Shown here one piece after another: positions 19,640 to 32,562 of a stretch of 64,000 nt of DNA. The notes under the pieces were generated by a model, which made no database searches, was not told the DNA's origin, and worked only from the letters and a program-made list of their open reading frames with translations. Positions within the stretch are counted from its first letter, which is position 1. Every line of letters starts with the position of its first letter. The position numbers were made by a program, and so were the translations under genes. The DNA comes from Mactra quadrangularis (Eukaryota > Mollusca > Bivalvia > Venerida > Mactridae), in NCBI GenBank assembly GCA_025267735.1, contig CM046306.1, positions 30,583,919-30,647,918 of the forward strand, read 5' to 3'.

Positions 19640-22600
19640 CGTAATGTATGAGGACGAATTAATTCTAATCGTCCACAAAAATTGCGTACAAAATAAGGAG
19701 CTAAAAGTTTCGAGATCGAATGCTAATATTAAGATCCATCCCTCAGAAATTTCGATTCACCCCACAAGAATTTCGTTTCAAATGAAGAAGTGAAAAGTTC
19801 TGAGGACGCAAAAGCAAATACCGATTCGCTCCTCAGAAAATTCGCACCCAAATAAATGAGCGAGAAGTTCCGAGGACGAACAAAATTTCAGTTCGCTCCT
19901 TAGAAATTTCATACCCAAAAAAGAAGCGGCAGTTTCGAGAACAAATAAATATTTCGATTCGCCCCAATAAAAAATTCGTACCCACCAAAATTAAGGAGCG
20001 AAAACTTCAGAATGAATGAAATTCTGATTAGCCCTGCAGAAATTTTGTAGCCCAAATTGAGTGGTTAAAAGTTTCCAAGACTAAAAGAAATTTCGATTCG
20101 CCCCACAGAAAATTCGTAACCAAATGAAGGAGCGAAAAAAAGACGAGAAAAAAATCAATTTTACTACACATACTGATTCGTACCTAAAGAGATCAAAATT
20201 CCGTGAAAGAAATTTCAATTAGCCCTACAAGAAGTTCGTACCTAAATTAGAAAGCGAAAACTTAAAGGCTAAAAAGAAAATTATGATTCGCCCTACATAA
20301 ATAAAGGGGTGAAAAAGGAAATTTCTATTCGCCCATACATTTTGTACCTTTGTGAAGCGAAAATTCCCGAGGACAAACAAGGCTATTTTGATTCGCCCCA
20401 TATGAAATTCGTACCCAAAATAAGGAGAGAAAAGTTCCGAGGACAAGAAAGAAATTTTTTATTCGCCCCACAGAAATTTCGTACCCCACTAAAGGAGCCA
20501 AAATTCAACTTTAACTTGGATTCACTCCTCAGGAATTTCGTTCCCAAAGAAATATTCCGTGGTAGAAATGATATAATAAATTTCAATTCGCCCAACAAAA
20601 CTTTCGTACCGAAATTAAGGAGCGAAAAGTTCAGAGGACGAAAATTGTACAGTAATTAAGAAACGAAATGTTTAAGAGGACAAAAGAGTTATTCCGATTA
20701 TAGTTTTCGCTTCTTAATCTGGGTACGAAATTTATGGGGCGATTCCTCCTAAAAACCCAAGAACGAAATTGAAATTTCGATTCGCACCACAGAAAATTCG
20801 TTCTTGGATTAAGGAACTAAAGTTCAGAGGACGTTTGATTCGCCCCCACGGACAATTCTTACCCATAAGGGAGTTTTAAGACGAAAAAGGAAATTTCGAT
20901 CACCCCCACAAAAAATTCGTACCCAATAAAGAGCAAAAATTCCAGAATCGAAATTTCCATTATCGTTTTCTGAACTTTTTGCTCCTTTATTTAGGTACGA
21001 AATTTGTAAAACGATTCGAAATTTCTTACATCCTTGGGTACGAAATTCGGTCTCTAGAATTTTCACCGCTTCAGCGATTTTGTAGGGCAAATCGAAATTT
21101 CCTTTCTCGTTCTTGGAACGTTTCGCTCCTTGAGGTACAAATTTCTGTGGTGCGAATTGAAATTTCCGTTCGTCCTCGGGATGTAAACGATAAAAATGTC
21201 TCAATTCGTCCCTAAAGTTCGTTTCCCTATAGAATGCAAAATTTCCCGGTGGGCAAATCGAAAATAAATATATTACTTCGTTCTATACAAGGATGAATCG
21301 AAGTGCAAACACATGCAGAAATTTTGGACACAAACTTCAATTTGCTCCACAAATAATCGAACCCAAATTAAGGAGCGAAGAGTTCAGAGGACGAAAATTG
21401 TACAGTAATTAAGAAACGAAATGTTTCAGAGGACGAAAGTTATTCGATTTTAGTTTTCGCTTCTTTATCTGGGTACGAAATTTATGGGGCGATTCCTCCT
21501 AAAAAAACCAAGAACGAAAATGAAATTTCGATTCGCACCACAGAAAATTCGTTCTTGGATTAAGAAACTAAAGTTCAGAGGACGTTTGATTCGCCCCACG
21601 GACAATTCGTACCCATAAGGGAGCTTTAAGACGAAAAAGGAAATTTTGATTACCCCCACAAAAAATTCGTACCCAATAAAGGGCGAAATATCCAGAATCA
21701 AAATTACCATTATCGTTCTCTGAACTTTTTGCTCCTTTATTTAGGTACGAAATTTGTAAAGCGATTCGAAATTTCTTACATCCTTGGGTACGAAATTCGG
21801 ACTCTAGAATTTTCACTGCTTCAGCGATTTTGTAGGGCAGATCGAAATTTCCTTTCTCGTTCTTGGAACGATTCGCTCCTTGAGGTACAAATTTCTGTGG
21901 TGCGAATTGAAATTTCCGTTCGTCCTCGGGATGTAAACGATAAAAACGTCTCAATTCGTCCCTAAAGTTCGTTTCCCTATAGAATGCAAAAATTCCCAGT
22001 GGGCAAATCGAAAATAAATATATTACTTCGTTCTATACAAGGATGAATCGAAGTGCAAACACATGCAGTGATTTTGGACACAAATTTCAATTTGCTCCAC
22101 AAAAAAATCGAACCCAAATTAAGGAGCGAAAAGTTCAGAGGACGAAAATTGTACAGTAATTAAGAAACGAAATATTTCAGAGGACAAAAAAGTTATTCCG
22201 TTTGTAGTTTTCGCTTCTTAATCTGGGTACGAAATTTATGGGGCGATTCCTCCTAAAAAACCAAGAACAAAAATGAAATTTCGATTACCCGAACAAAAAA
22301 TTCGTACCCAATAAAGAGCGAAAAATCCAGAACCGAAATTTCCATTATCGTTCGTTGAACTTTTTGCTCCTTTATTTAGGTACGAAATTTGTAAGGATTC
22401 GAATTATCTTACATCCTCGGGTACGAAATTCGGTCTCTAGAATTTTTTTGTAGGGCTATTCGAAATTTTCTTTCTCGTTCTTTGAACGTTTCGCTCCTCG
22501 AGGTACGAATTTTTGTGGAGCGATTTGAAATTTTCGTTCGTCCTCTGAATGTGAACGATAAAAATGTCTCAATTCGCCCCTAAAGTTCGTTTCCCTATAG

Positions 22601-22960
22601 AATGCGAAATTTCCAGGTGTGCAAATTGAAAAAAATATACTACTATCTAAACAAGGATGACTTGAGGTGCTAGCAGTAATTTTGAACACAAATTTAAATT
22701 TGCTCCACAAAAATTCGTACCTCAAGGAGCGAAACGTTCCAAGAACGAGAAAGAAAATTCGAACCCAAATTAAGGAGTGAAAAGCTCAGAGGACGAAAAT
22801 TCTATTCGTTTGGATGCGAAAAAACGAGAAATAATGGTGATATTTCGATTTGCCCACCAATTCCATATCTAATTAATTGGTATAGGAAACCTGAAGAACG
22901 AATCGAAACATTTGGATTCACACCTAGAAATTTCGAACCCTTTTTAAGTGGGTACTATAA
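19640..22960. repeat. Complex tandem array (60-70 bp unit) with ~752 bp higher-order repeat
   Basis: The basic unit reads roughly 'gattcgccccacagaaa', 'ttcgtacccaaattaagg', 'agcgaaaagttc', 'gaggacgaaa', in both orientations. From about 20641 a composite unit containing inverted and direct copies repeats at 20641, 21394 and 22145 (periods 753 and 751); the third copy is shortened. Open frames on both strands (for example 20824-21204 and 21568-21954, minus, containing FAPQKFVPQGAKRSKNE) exist because the unit lacks stops. I do not read them as genes. Confidence 0.9.
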
Positions 22961-23535
22961 GTCCAATGCAAATCCAACATTTCCATTCGACTTCAGATAT
23001 ACCCATTTTAATAAATAAAAAACCCAGTCTTTCAAAACATGTAATGGGGCAACAAACATCTCAAGGACAAAATGTCCGAGACACTTGTTAAAAGGGAGCA
23101 GGCCATAATTATATCATGTACAAGAAATTGGACATTCTGTTGATTCTTCAAGTTTTCTGTAAAAACCATTGAACCCATGTAACATCGACCAGCTTGACTG
23201 TTAGATCATTTTGATGAATGTGTTAGTCCAATACAATCTGAAATGAGATGTAAGAATATTTCATGAAAATATAAAATGTCAGAATATAAAACAGCAAAAT
23301 AAAAACATGTAGAACATCTAGGAAATTTTAAGAACACATTTTTATTTGAACGTGTTGTCCAAAAAAGAGCATTTTCTCTCATGGTAATTCTACTTTTGAA
23401 AACTCTGAAATTACTTGGTAAAAAAAAATTACCATCTAATTTTAACATGATTTTAACAATACTTTTACTGTAACAACAAAATTTATATGAACACATTTAA
23501 ACACGATCGAAATGAGTGGGTTACATTTTAACTAT

Positions 23536-24489
23536 GGTGGCATATTATTGCCACCAGATAAGTGTATTATTAACAAATTAATTATGTGGTTAACTAATTT
23601 TAAGTAGTTAATTAATTACGTAACTAGTTAACCACTTAACTAACTAGTTATTTTAAGTAATTATCTAGTTACGTAACTACAAAAAACTACTTATACCAGT
23701 AAGCAATATTTAATAAAGAAACGAAACAAGTAATTGCTTATTTATAAATAGCATTGTTTTGCTCTATTGTAAAACTGATACACAGTCAGACAAACCATCA
23801 AAGCAAAACGCAATTGATTTATAAGTGGTAACAGGTTAATTAGTTACGTTACTAGATAATTACTTTATTTACATGTATTTATTTATTGGAGTTAACGCCG
23901 TGTCAACACAATTTTAGGTCATTTTACGACGTCCAGCACCTAACCTAGCTTTCCTGGACCATTGTCTATAACCAGTACTCACCTACCCTTCCACATGGCC
24001 GGAAACTTCTCCATATTATCTAATCAATGGGGGAAAATCGACATAATTGTCAAATTTTCATTGAAGGGTATAACCTCCGCGGGCGGGATTCGAACCCGCA
24101 CCCCCTCGGGAACGAGTATCCAAATCCCGGCGCGCTACCAACTGCGCTATCAACGGGTTAAATTACTTAATTAACGTTATTTAAAAGGTTACGGTAACTA
24201 GTTTATCACTTAATACTTATCCGCAATATCACTAACTGGAATGCCTTTATCTAATAACGTAACTAGTTTGTCACTTAAGTAACAAGTTTAGTAAGTGATA
24301 CTATATAACTAGTTAACCAACTTCCATTGAGCCGATGAAAAAATACAAAAAAAAGGCAGTTGTAGGCACTAACTTGCATTTATCTCTTGTTATGATCACT
24401 ATTTCATTGAAAAATCTAGTTAGATAGCTAGTTAACTTCTTGATTAACATGTTAATTATAAAGTTATCTAGTGGCAGAAATATGCTACC
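23536..24489. mobile_element. TIR MITE with TAACTAGTTA-type internal motifs (SINE inserted)
   Basis: The left end ggtggcatattattgccacc is itself a small palindrome. The complement of the right end (ggtagcatatttctgccac) matches it, and similarity runs on for about 60 bp (agataa..., attaacat.ttaat, gttaact). The interior is full of taactagtta-like palindromic words. It carries a family B SINE (23880-24160). A relative starts at 35394. Confidence 0.75.
23880..24160 (-). mobile_element. SINE family B copy
   Basis: Inverted copy of the family at 13728: (aaat)n tail at the left as tatttatttattgg, then the body, then the tRNA-like head with B-box gggattcgaaccc and ctaccaactgcgctatc at the right. 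Confidence 0.9.
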
Positions 24490-25069
24490 CGGTTATTCTC
24501 ATTAGATAGGTCCATCTGGGTTTGTGAAAATGTGAAAAATCAACTTCATACAAATCAGTTGTAAATGTTTTGTTCGTAATTATGCATGTATCAGGGATGT
24601 TAATCTAAGTTTCTGGATGCATAACTATCTTATTTCCAGTGCTATGACCATATGAAGAGGATAAGGTGTAAAAATTTGACTATTCGTTTTTGATATCTGA
24701 TGCTGTACCCTCATTGAAGACAATAAAGGTGTATTCACAAATATGTACTTTCGTACCAAATAACTGATTTGGTTTTCAACAAGTATACATATCTTTGTCT
24801 AGAAATCAAAAATACGTCTTGAAAGGCTTATTTGTTAAGCCATTACTCTGCACTGAACTTTGGGAACACTTTTCTATACTAATGATGAAATCAACAGTGT
24901 AATCATTGGTGACAATCCATTTGTTTTCTATTATTTGTGGGTGTCATAATGATAACTTGCTGTTTCTTATACTTAACTTTGATCATTGTCAATACAAAAA
25001 ATGTTCATATTACCTGTGTTAAGCTGCATACTTAGACGGTATGTACATGTAAAATGAACAAGTGCAATG

Positions 25070-27116
25070 GTAACGGAAATTTTAGACTGATTATGTAGGT
25101 TTAAAATATCGTCAAATCCCTCAAGACTTAAATTGAACCAACAAATGTGTTACTTTTAAGTTGCATTTTATTGCTTAGTCACGCAGCTAACATGAATAAA
25201 GCGTAATCTTTTTCATATCATTTGTTCTTCATAGGAAAACTGCTTTATTACTAATATAACAAACACGTCATAAATTTGAAAACTTTAATGAGTTTGATGA
25301 ACAGATGACGACGTTCAGTTGAAACATTAGAAATTAAGACTTTAATTAAGCATAGGGAATATTATAACTCGGTAAAAAGCGCTTATCGGCAAAAAAAACA
25401 ACACCATAGTAACGGAAATTTTGTTCACGGAGAATTCTGCCTCCTGATATTGTTTGATCTCTGCAACAATATTTAACCAAAATGACGTTTATTTTAATTC
25501 AATAAGCTGATGTACTTTTACATATTTATATATTTATATTGAAATATAAAAAGGGTATAGAGGGGGTTCTACGGTGCCTGGATCGCTCACGAGAGCACCA
25601 GATTCTAAAGGCATCTGACTCGCAATCTTTTAACACATTCATATTTAGCTGTAAAAAATTGTGACCTTGAGTTCACAATGCAAAAAAATAAAGCACTGGG
25701 CCATACAATTAAAGAAATTATTTTAAATATTTCTTTACATAACTCCATGTTTATTCTTGTTACCCCTGGGTAGGGCCAATATTTAATCTGATGACCCCTG
25801 GGGAGGCGTCAATATTGACCCCAGTGGCAAAATCTTTGTCGATGACCTTTATTAGTTGCTTTGCGCAGAAGTTCGTAACTATCAGCTTTAAATATTTGGC
25901 AATACTATTTTTTATAGTACATTACATATTTTTATTATATTTTTAAAAAAATTGTTGACGGACGACGGACAAACACCGATCAGAATAGCTAACCTATAAC
26001 AGTTCGTGCTCCGATGAGCTAAAACGTAAAAAATCTGCTATAAGCTATTGTCTAATGGTATTTGGTGAACTTGTTTCAGACTTCTACGAGTCTGTTATTG
26101 ACCTTTGGTAAAAATAGTATTGACTTGAATCCATTTTCAAACTTACCATGCTGTTTTATTACTTACAAAAAAATAAATATCCGTTACCACATAGTAACGG
26201 AAATTTTTTACACTTATAATATCTGAGTGTCGTATTTTTATCATTTCTTGGCGTTAATCAATATTTCAATTTAAAGTCATGTGTCTGCTCGTAGGTAATA
26301 ATTTATAATAAGTACATTATTTTCAGCAAAACATATAACTAACATCGCAATTAGTAAAGGTACTGTAGACTTAAAAAAATCTTCATAATTAAGCTATTTC
26401 TCCATCATTTTACACACTTTATGATGTACTATTTAACCACGAGGCATTTTGAAGTCATAAATGACGTAAATATATGATGTACTGATTGGCGCTGTGTCCC
26501 TGCGAAAAGAAATATGATTTATACACCAAACGTGGTAACGGAAATTTAAATAACGGAAATTTTAAATTCGTATTGAAATTACGTCGTTTGAGCTCTACCG
26601 TGTTATAAACGATGAATTATTCGATCATATATAAACAGTTATAGTCAATTGATGTATCAATCGCCATTATACCATTTCGATGTAACTGGTATTTTCAATA
26701 ATACCGGTAACGGAAATTTTGCTTATTTACTTTTTATTGACCCCTTTCACATTTGTCATTTAAATATTTTTTTATTTCATACATACCACAGGTTTTTGTC
26801 AATTTGTTTAAGAATCAATGGAACTAAGATAACTTTTACACGTTCCTTTTTATTCTGTGTTGATATTTTGCTTTCCAATCAAGCTGTAGTAGATACGGTA
26901 TCGGAAATTTTATGAAAAGTATAAAATCTGGCGACATGCACTCTGCATTAGATATTTAAAATATGTCTGACTTACTGTTTTATGGAGCCTTTTAAATACA
27001 AATTTCAATCGATTACCAATGTATATGCATGCAAATTTAACTCTTTCAGTGATCGTGTTCTCTGCAATTTTATTGCAAACAACACAGGGGTGGACTGGCG
27101 ACAGTAACGGAAATTT
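25070..27116 (+). repeat. Dispersed GTAACGGAAATTT motif array of E2
   Basis: Copies start at 25070, 25409, 26194, 26535, 26550 (lacking the first G), 26707, 26898 (gtatcgg variant) and 27104; a partial inverted partner (ccgttac) lies at 26181-26187. The 26535/26550 pair is head to tail. 26181/26194 is an inverted pair. Confidence 0.85.
25556..26043 (+). mobile_element. Dispersed molluscan-type repeat inserted in E2
   Basis: It begins near gggttctacggtgcctgg. It contains two related words (gttacccctgggtagggcc and gatgacccctggggagg) and ends with ttgacggacgacggacaa, caccgatcagaatagct and gagctaaaacg. Such 'gacgg' tails followed by a gctca-type end are common in bivalve repeats. Ends are approximate, and E2 motif spacing is stretched across it, which fits an insertion. 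Confidence 0.6.
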
Positions 27117-27299
27117 AAAATAAGGGTCTAAAATGGTGGTTACGACTTTATTAATAGTCCGATTTTTGTCATTTTTATGCACAATCATTGGACATCTATT
27201 AGGCAATGGACGAAATACTAAAAAGTATTTTCTTACTTACTAACATTGAGTTATGTATTATTTTGTCCGATGGACCTATCTATTGAGAATGACCGTACC

Positions 27300-29370
27300 A
27301 CATTTGACAAATTCAGAATTCATGATAAGAAAAATGGTTTACTTACATTGATGTTAAAGTGATCTTGTAGTACTGGTAGCCATAGTTACGATTGATTAAC
27401 TGAAAAGAAAAAGAAATGGTGTAAAACAAACAAGTAATGCATAATCATATAATACAAAAATGGAAAAATAGAATTACAATAATATATACAATACAAGTAT
27501 AAGTATAAATATCAAAATAATTTATATAATAATAATATAATATAAGAGAAAATTAAAATAAAATAAATGAACATCAGGATAGATTTCAAAGTAATGCCAA
27601 AACCCTCCCCCCAGCCACGCCATATGACCAATGCCCCATTCGTAATGTTTCGGTGGTCTCGAATGTCAATGCAGTATAACCGGAAATATCCTGGCCAGTT
27701 ATATATAAGTTTCCTTAAAGTTGTATGCTAGAGCTTTGAATGTAAAATCCCAATCTGTGTCAGTCTTATAGGAATTCAGTTTGGTTTGGAGGATGCAGTT
27801 TGAAATGTTTGAAATGCAGAAAAGGACTAACAAAAATAAGGGGTCTAACTGATGGACGGACAGACAAAAAGTGATCACAAATGAAGTTCACAGTGAGCAT
27901 ATTTCTTTTTGCGCAGTAAGTTCATTCAGAACAAGAAATTAAGTTCAACATTTTTTTTATCTTAAGTCCCATATCCATGAAGGGTATTCTGTATGCATAA
28001 TATAACTCTGTACAAAACAAACAAGTATACATTAACTGGACTAGATATTATGACTAGCAAGATGACTAAAATTGAACAATGTACGGAAATTGAACTTTGT
28101 ATAGATCAAAGCAGACGTATTGATTTCCTAGAAAGATTTACTGATCAACATAGCAAGTAATAAATTAAAAATTCAGCATTTTATATGTATTACATGTATT
28201 GGTAAGAAGATCTCAAAAGTATAATTGTTTTTCTTGTAATTTGCAATTGAGACCATCAATCTTTTTGTATGGATTTGATTCATTACATAACTTGAGATTT
28301 CAAAAATATTTGATTAAACATGTTAACAGGATTACCTCCCTTGTATATGAAAATATACTAATTTTAAATATGTCCATTAACAGTCTGTGTATATATTATT
28401 TAAATGTCTAACATGCTGGAAAGTTTATAAACGGTATGTAAAAACTAGTTTAACTATTTCAAGAAATTTACAGCGGCCATAAAAAACTTAAAACATTGTT
28501 TTGATTAGGGGTTGTTCACCTTGAAATTGACAACATGTATTATACTAGTAATGTTTGAAATCAATGCCTTAAGCAAGGATGTTAAAAATGTCAACTTAAT
28601 GAGCACTGTTTATATTAACTGTAGAGACTAAACACAGGATAACGGTTAATACATAATCATTCGATTTCTTTAATTTATAAAATTACCATTGTAAAAACCA
28701 TTGTAACACTTGTGCCATGATTTTGTAAATAATCGTTCTTACAACTACTTTCTATGTAACCTATTTAGTTAAAATTGGGAGGATGCATCATTTAAGCTAT
28801 GTGACACATTAAAACAGAAAATGCCTCCAAATATTGCCACTTGACAATGAGGCCAGTTTTAGATCAATACTTAAAGCTATTTTACTTAGTTTATTTTCAT
28901 GAACACATGATGGTTAATTAATAAACTGTGTAAAGTGCAATAGAATATTTTATAATTTTTTTTTGCACTTTATAGGTAACATGCATTTGTATTTATTACA
29001 ACCTCAAAAAAATATAATAACTAAATTCATTGTTTTGAATTTAAAAGCTTAATACTTAAAAACCAAATTAAATCACAATGAAGTAATATATACTAACAAG
29101 TCATCCAGTCACAAACAGTTTTACCAGTTATTAACCTTTATCTAAAGTAAAAAATGTAGTAAACAAAGCCATGTGCATGTGTAACATCACTATCATATAA
29201 TAAATATTGCTATATTGCTATATTCATGATTATTAACTATTTCCCAATATAGCCAATAAATCACATGACACTCAATACCCTGTACTGACTGTAAAACAGC
29301 TAAACAAGTTCATCTCACATTACCAGTAAAAATAAAATATTTGAATATGACTTCACCATGCAAATGATCA
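27300..29370. other. AT-rich intergenic DNA
   Basis: No supported gene or mobile element. Small frames (for example 28199-28411, +) lack family features. Confidence 0.45.
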
Positions 29371-29374
29371 TAAT

Positions 29375-30545
29375 TATGGCAAGTGGTTGTTAAATTTCGT
29401 TAATTTGTACAAATATGTACAGTATATAATATATGTAAGAGCACCCTAGCCAGATTCACATGATATATTTCAGTACCACAGTAACTGTTCATTGAACAAT
29501 TTTACATTCAATCTAGCAGTCTAAACAGTATAACCATCCTGGAAAACATGGTCATATACCTCTAGATTGCTTGGATTGAAACTCCTTTTATATCCAATTT
29601 TCTAGCATCATTAGTGACAACTACTATACATGTAGGAGCACCCTAGCCAGATTCACATGATATATTTCACTACTACAGTAACTGTTCATAGAACAATTTT
29701 ACATTCAATCCAGCAGTCTAAACAGTATAACCATCATGGAAAACATGGTCAAATACCGCTAGATTGCTTGGATCGAAACTCCTGTTATATCCAATTTTCT
29801 AGCATCATTAGTGACAACTACATATATTTTAAAATTATCATAAACTAATTTTGCAATTAGAGTTGGTTTTTTTAGTCAAAAGTTTCCAATCATTCTGGTG
29901 ATTCTTTGTTAAATTTCATCAATATGTACCAATATGTACAGAATATATATGTAGGAGCACCCTAGCCAGATTCACATGATATAATATAATTCACTTCTAT
30001 AGTAACTGTTCATTGAACAATTTTACATTCAATCCAGAAGGCTGAACAGTTTAACCATCATGGAAAACATGGTCAAATACTGCTAGATTGCCAATGGATC
30101 AATGCTCTTTATTATATCTCATATTTTAGCATCATTAGTGACAACTACATATATTTTAAAATTATCATAAACTAATTTTGCAATTTGTGTTGTTTTTTTT
30201 AGTCAAAAGTTTCTAATAATTATGGTGAGTTTTTTTGTTAAATTTCATCAATTTGTACCAAAATGTACAGTATATAATATATGTAAGAGCACCCTAGCCA
30301 GATTCACATGATATATTTCAGTACCACAGTAACTGTTCATTGAACAATTTTACATTCTATCTAGCAGTCTAAACAGTATAACCACCCTGGGAAAAATGGT
30401 CATATACCTCTAGATTGCTTGGATCAAAACTCCTTTTATATCCAATTTTCTAGCATCATTAGTGACAACTACATATATCTTTTAAAATCACTTAAATTAA
30501 TTTTGCAATTGGTGTTTGTTTTAGAATCAAAAGTTCCTACAGGTA
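29375..30545 (+). repeat. Long-unit tandem array (~320-332 bp)
   Basis: The word gagcaccctagccagattca begins units at 29439, 29636, 29955 and 30287. The units also share gttcat-gaacaattttacat, agcagtctaaacagtataac and ctagcatcattagtgacaac. The first unit is only 197 bp because about 125 bp of its end is missing. Copies differ by a few percent. No coding role apparent. Confidence 0.92.
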
Positions 30546-30928
30546 ATGATGTAGATGTAAGACAACTTGTTTTGTGAGATACATTCAGTTTAGGTATGAC
30601 AATCATGCATTTTAATAAATAGCATTATACATGAGCAATGATTTCATACAGCCAGGCTTAGATTACTAAAATTGTACTTTAAAATAAGGTTGAAATGATT
30701 TAGTACATACAGATTAATGCTCAGACTAGATGACATTGAAGTAATCACTTTACTTGATATGATTTATATAATAACTCTAAGTTTGATCTTATCCGTCTAC
30801 TGAATATGAATATAGCTAATTATTGCAATACAACCTCGCTTAAACAACACCCACTGGGAGACTTAAGAATGTCGCTATTAATGCCTTTGCATTGCAAAGG
30901 TTAAAATCAAATAAAAACAAGTAAATCT

Positions 30929-31212
30929 GTGAGCTAATGCTCACTAGTGATACCCCCGCCAAAATCTAAAAATATGCGACAAACAGGAAGTAGATGAGCA
31001 AGGAGCATAAAATCGCTTTACACCACATGGGACTATAGGATGAAGCAATATGCAAAGTTTCAGGCTGCTGCATGGTATAGTTGCTGAGAAAACTGTGACG
31101 GAAATTTTGTAACGGACGGACGGACGGACGCACGCACGCACGCACGCACACACGCACGCACGGACAAGGGTAAAACAGTATACCCCCCTCTTCTTCGAAG
31201 CGGGGGTATAAA
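30929..31212 (+). mobile_element. Short dispersed element with (ACGG/CACG)n and 3' hairpin
   Basis: The ends carry atacccccgc (30950) and gcgggggtat (31200-31209) as inverted repeats. A run of acgg then cacg units (31115-31165) is followed by a hairpin (tatacccccctcttcttcg / gaagcgggggtata). This architecture recurs in bivalve genomes as a non-autonomous repeat. The name is not assigned here. Confidence 0.7.
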
Positions 31213-31704
31213 TATGCCAAAGGGAAATGTCAAAAGCTGTTATTGTGCAGAGGATTTGTTCTGGGGAGATGATGCTTCAATAACCACTGATAACACACTT
31301 AGCAGTAATATTACATTATAATGTTAAATTCGATAAGAATAAATATATGAAGGGTTGAACATAGTTGGCACTATATAATGTTTAAAATGGTTTTGTGCAA
31401 TTCAAGTCCAGAAACTTAAATGTCAGATATTCTTCAGCAGTTTTTACAGATTAAAACGACAACTGTCTAGCATAACATCATTTTATATGTCAAGATATAT
31501 AAATTATTCATTTCATTTAAATTATCAATGTTTTTTCATTATTGTTCATCAACTATTCATATGTTATTCTTTACAAATGATCTTTATGATGTAATTAAGG
31601 GAAGTATTATCATTTACTTTGTAATTATTAATATTCTTTCATTAGATTGTATAGAATATCAATTTTATAACCTCATGTTACTTAGATATTAAATTTTATT
31701 TGTT
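31213..31704. other. Intergenic DNA
   Basis: AT-rich, no supported features. Confidence 0.4.
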
Positions 31705-31860
31705 GTTTTTTAGTTGGGATTAATGCCGTAGCAAAACATTGTATAGTTTGTCCACCTACTCACAGTGGCTAAATCTCATGGTTTAGCTGTCAATCAACTA
31801 CTAGGAGCATACTTAATCAGTGACTGACTACTGGCCTACATGATTTAGAATCAGTAAATG
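31705..31860 (-). mobile_element. SINE family A fragment
   Basis: A minus-strand remnant of the family at 258: tail complement (gttgggattaatgccgtagc), then ggctaaatctcatggtttag and catgatttagaatcag in the matching order. The tRNA-like head is missing. Confidence 0.7.
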
Positions 31861-32562
31861 ATGATTTTAATAACATTCCCTTTATGCACAACTATACATC
31901 TTCAGTGAGAGTTTCAGAGAGAACTTTAAGAAAATAGTTGAAGTAGTGAATGAAGAGTTATGTGCACAAGATATTATGGACAGATGAACGGAAGACCAGC
32001 ACCATAACATAATAGGACAGTTTTTTAAACGGGCATATCATAAGAAGCTTGTTTTATATCTGTCAGTGAACGTCGATTATGTCTAATATACTCAAGATAT
32101 TAAATCCCCAACTAAAAGCTATGTAAGGCATCTAAATAATTCTACAGATAGTTTTATTTGTTTCTACAAGTATTTCTAAACTTATAACCATGTTAGATAT
32201 TTCAATAATGTCAACATAGACTTTTTATGGACACAATTTTAAAATATATCCTACTTTCATATGCAAGGAAGGTAATTACTAGTAGTCTTGTTAAAAGTTT
32301 TTGTCAAAATTCATTTATTTGTAGACATTTGCCAAATCAAATGCTATAGAAAGATTACTTATGTCCTACCAATAACAGACTATTTTATTCCTTTAAAACC
32401 AATTAATGCGTTCAAACAAAGTAGTTAAGATAAAAACCTGTGGCTGTTTTCAAAAAAACTCATGTGATTCAAATCATTGTAAGTATGAAGCAATTACAAA
32501 CATTCATAACACCATTATTTTCTGGTATGCCTAGTACAAGACTATCAATTCAAAATATTCTA

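Larger units (their letters stand above)
24490..27295 (-). mobile_element. E2: 2.8 kb TIR element with GTAACGGAAATTT motif array
   Basis: The 27 bp inverted ends begin CGGT-ATTCTCA-TAGATAG (24490-24516 and 27269-27295; 25 of 27 match). TACC flanks both ends (24486-24489 and 27296-27299), a candidate 4 bp duplication. The ends resemble those of E1 (CG-T-AT-TCAATA-AGAT-G). Read on the minus strand, the element lines up with E1: first motif 179 bp from the end (180 in E1), then the same order of singles, doublet and inverted pair. Shared words in matching places are CGTTACTGTCGCCA at the first motif, TGTCGCCA before the second, and TGAAGATTTTTTTAA after the doublet. It is interrupted by another repeat at about 25556-26043. 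No transposase is visible. Confidence 0.75.

Noticed and set aside
20824..21954. 126-128 codon minus frames in the 19.6-23 kb array
   Set aside because: They recur with the 752 bp unit and exist on both strands; no domain or start context supports a gene.
31097..31118. gtgacggaaattttgtaacgg as an extra E2 motif
   Set aside because: It lies in an unrelated dispersed repeat next to the acgg run, with no periodic partners; most likely coincidence.
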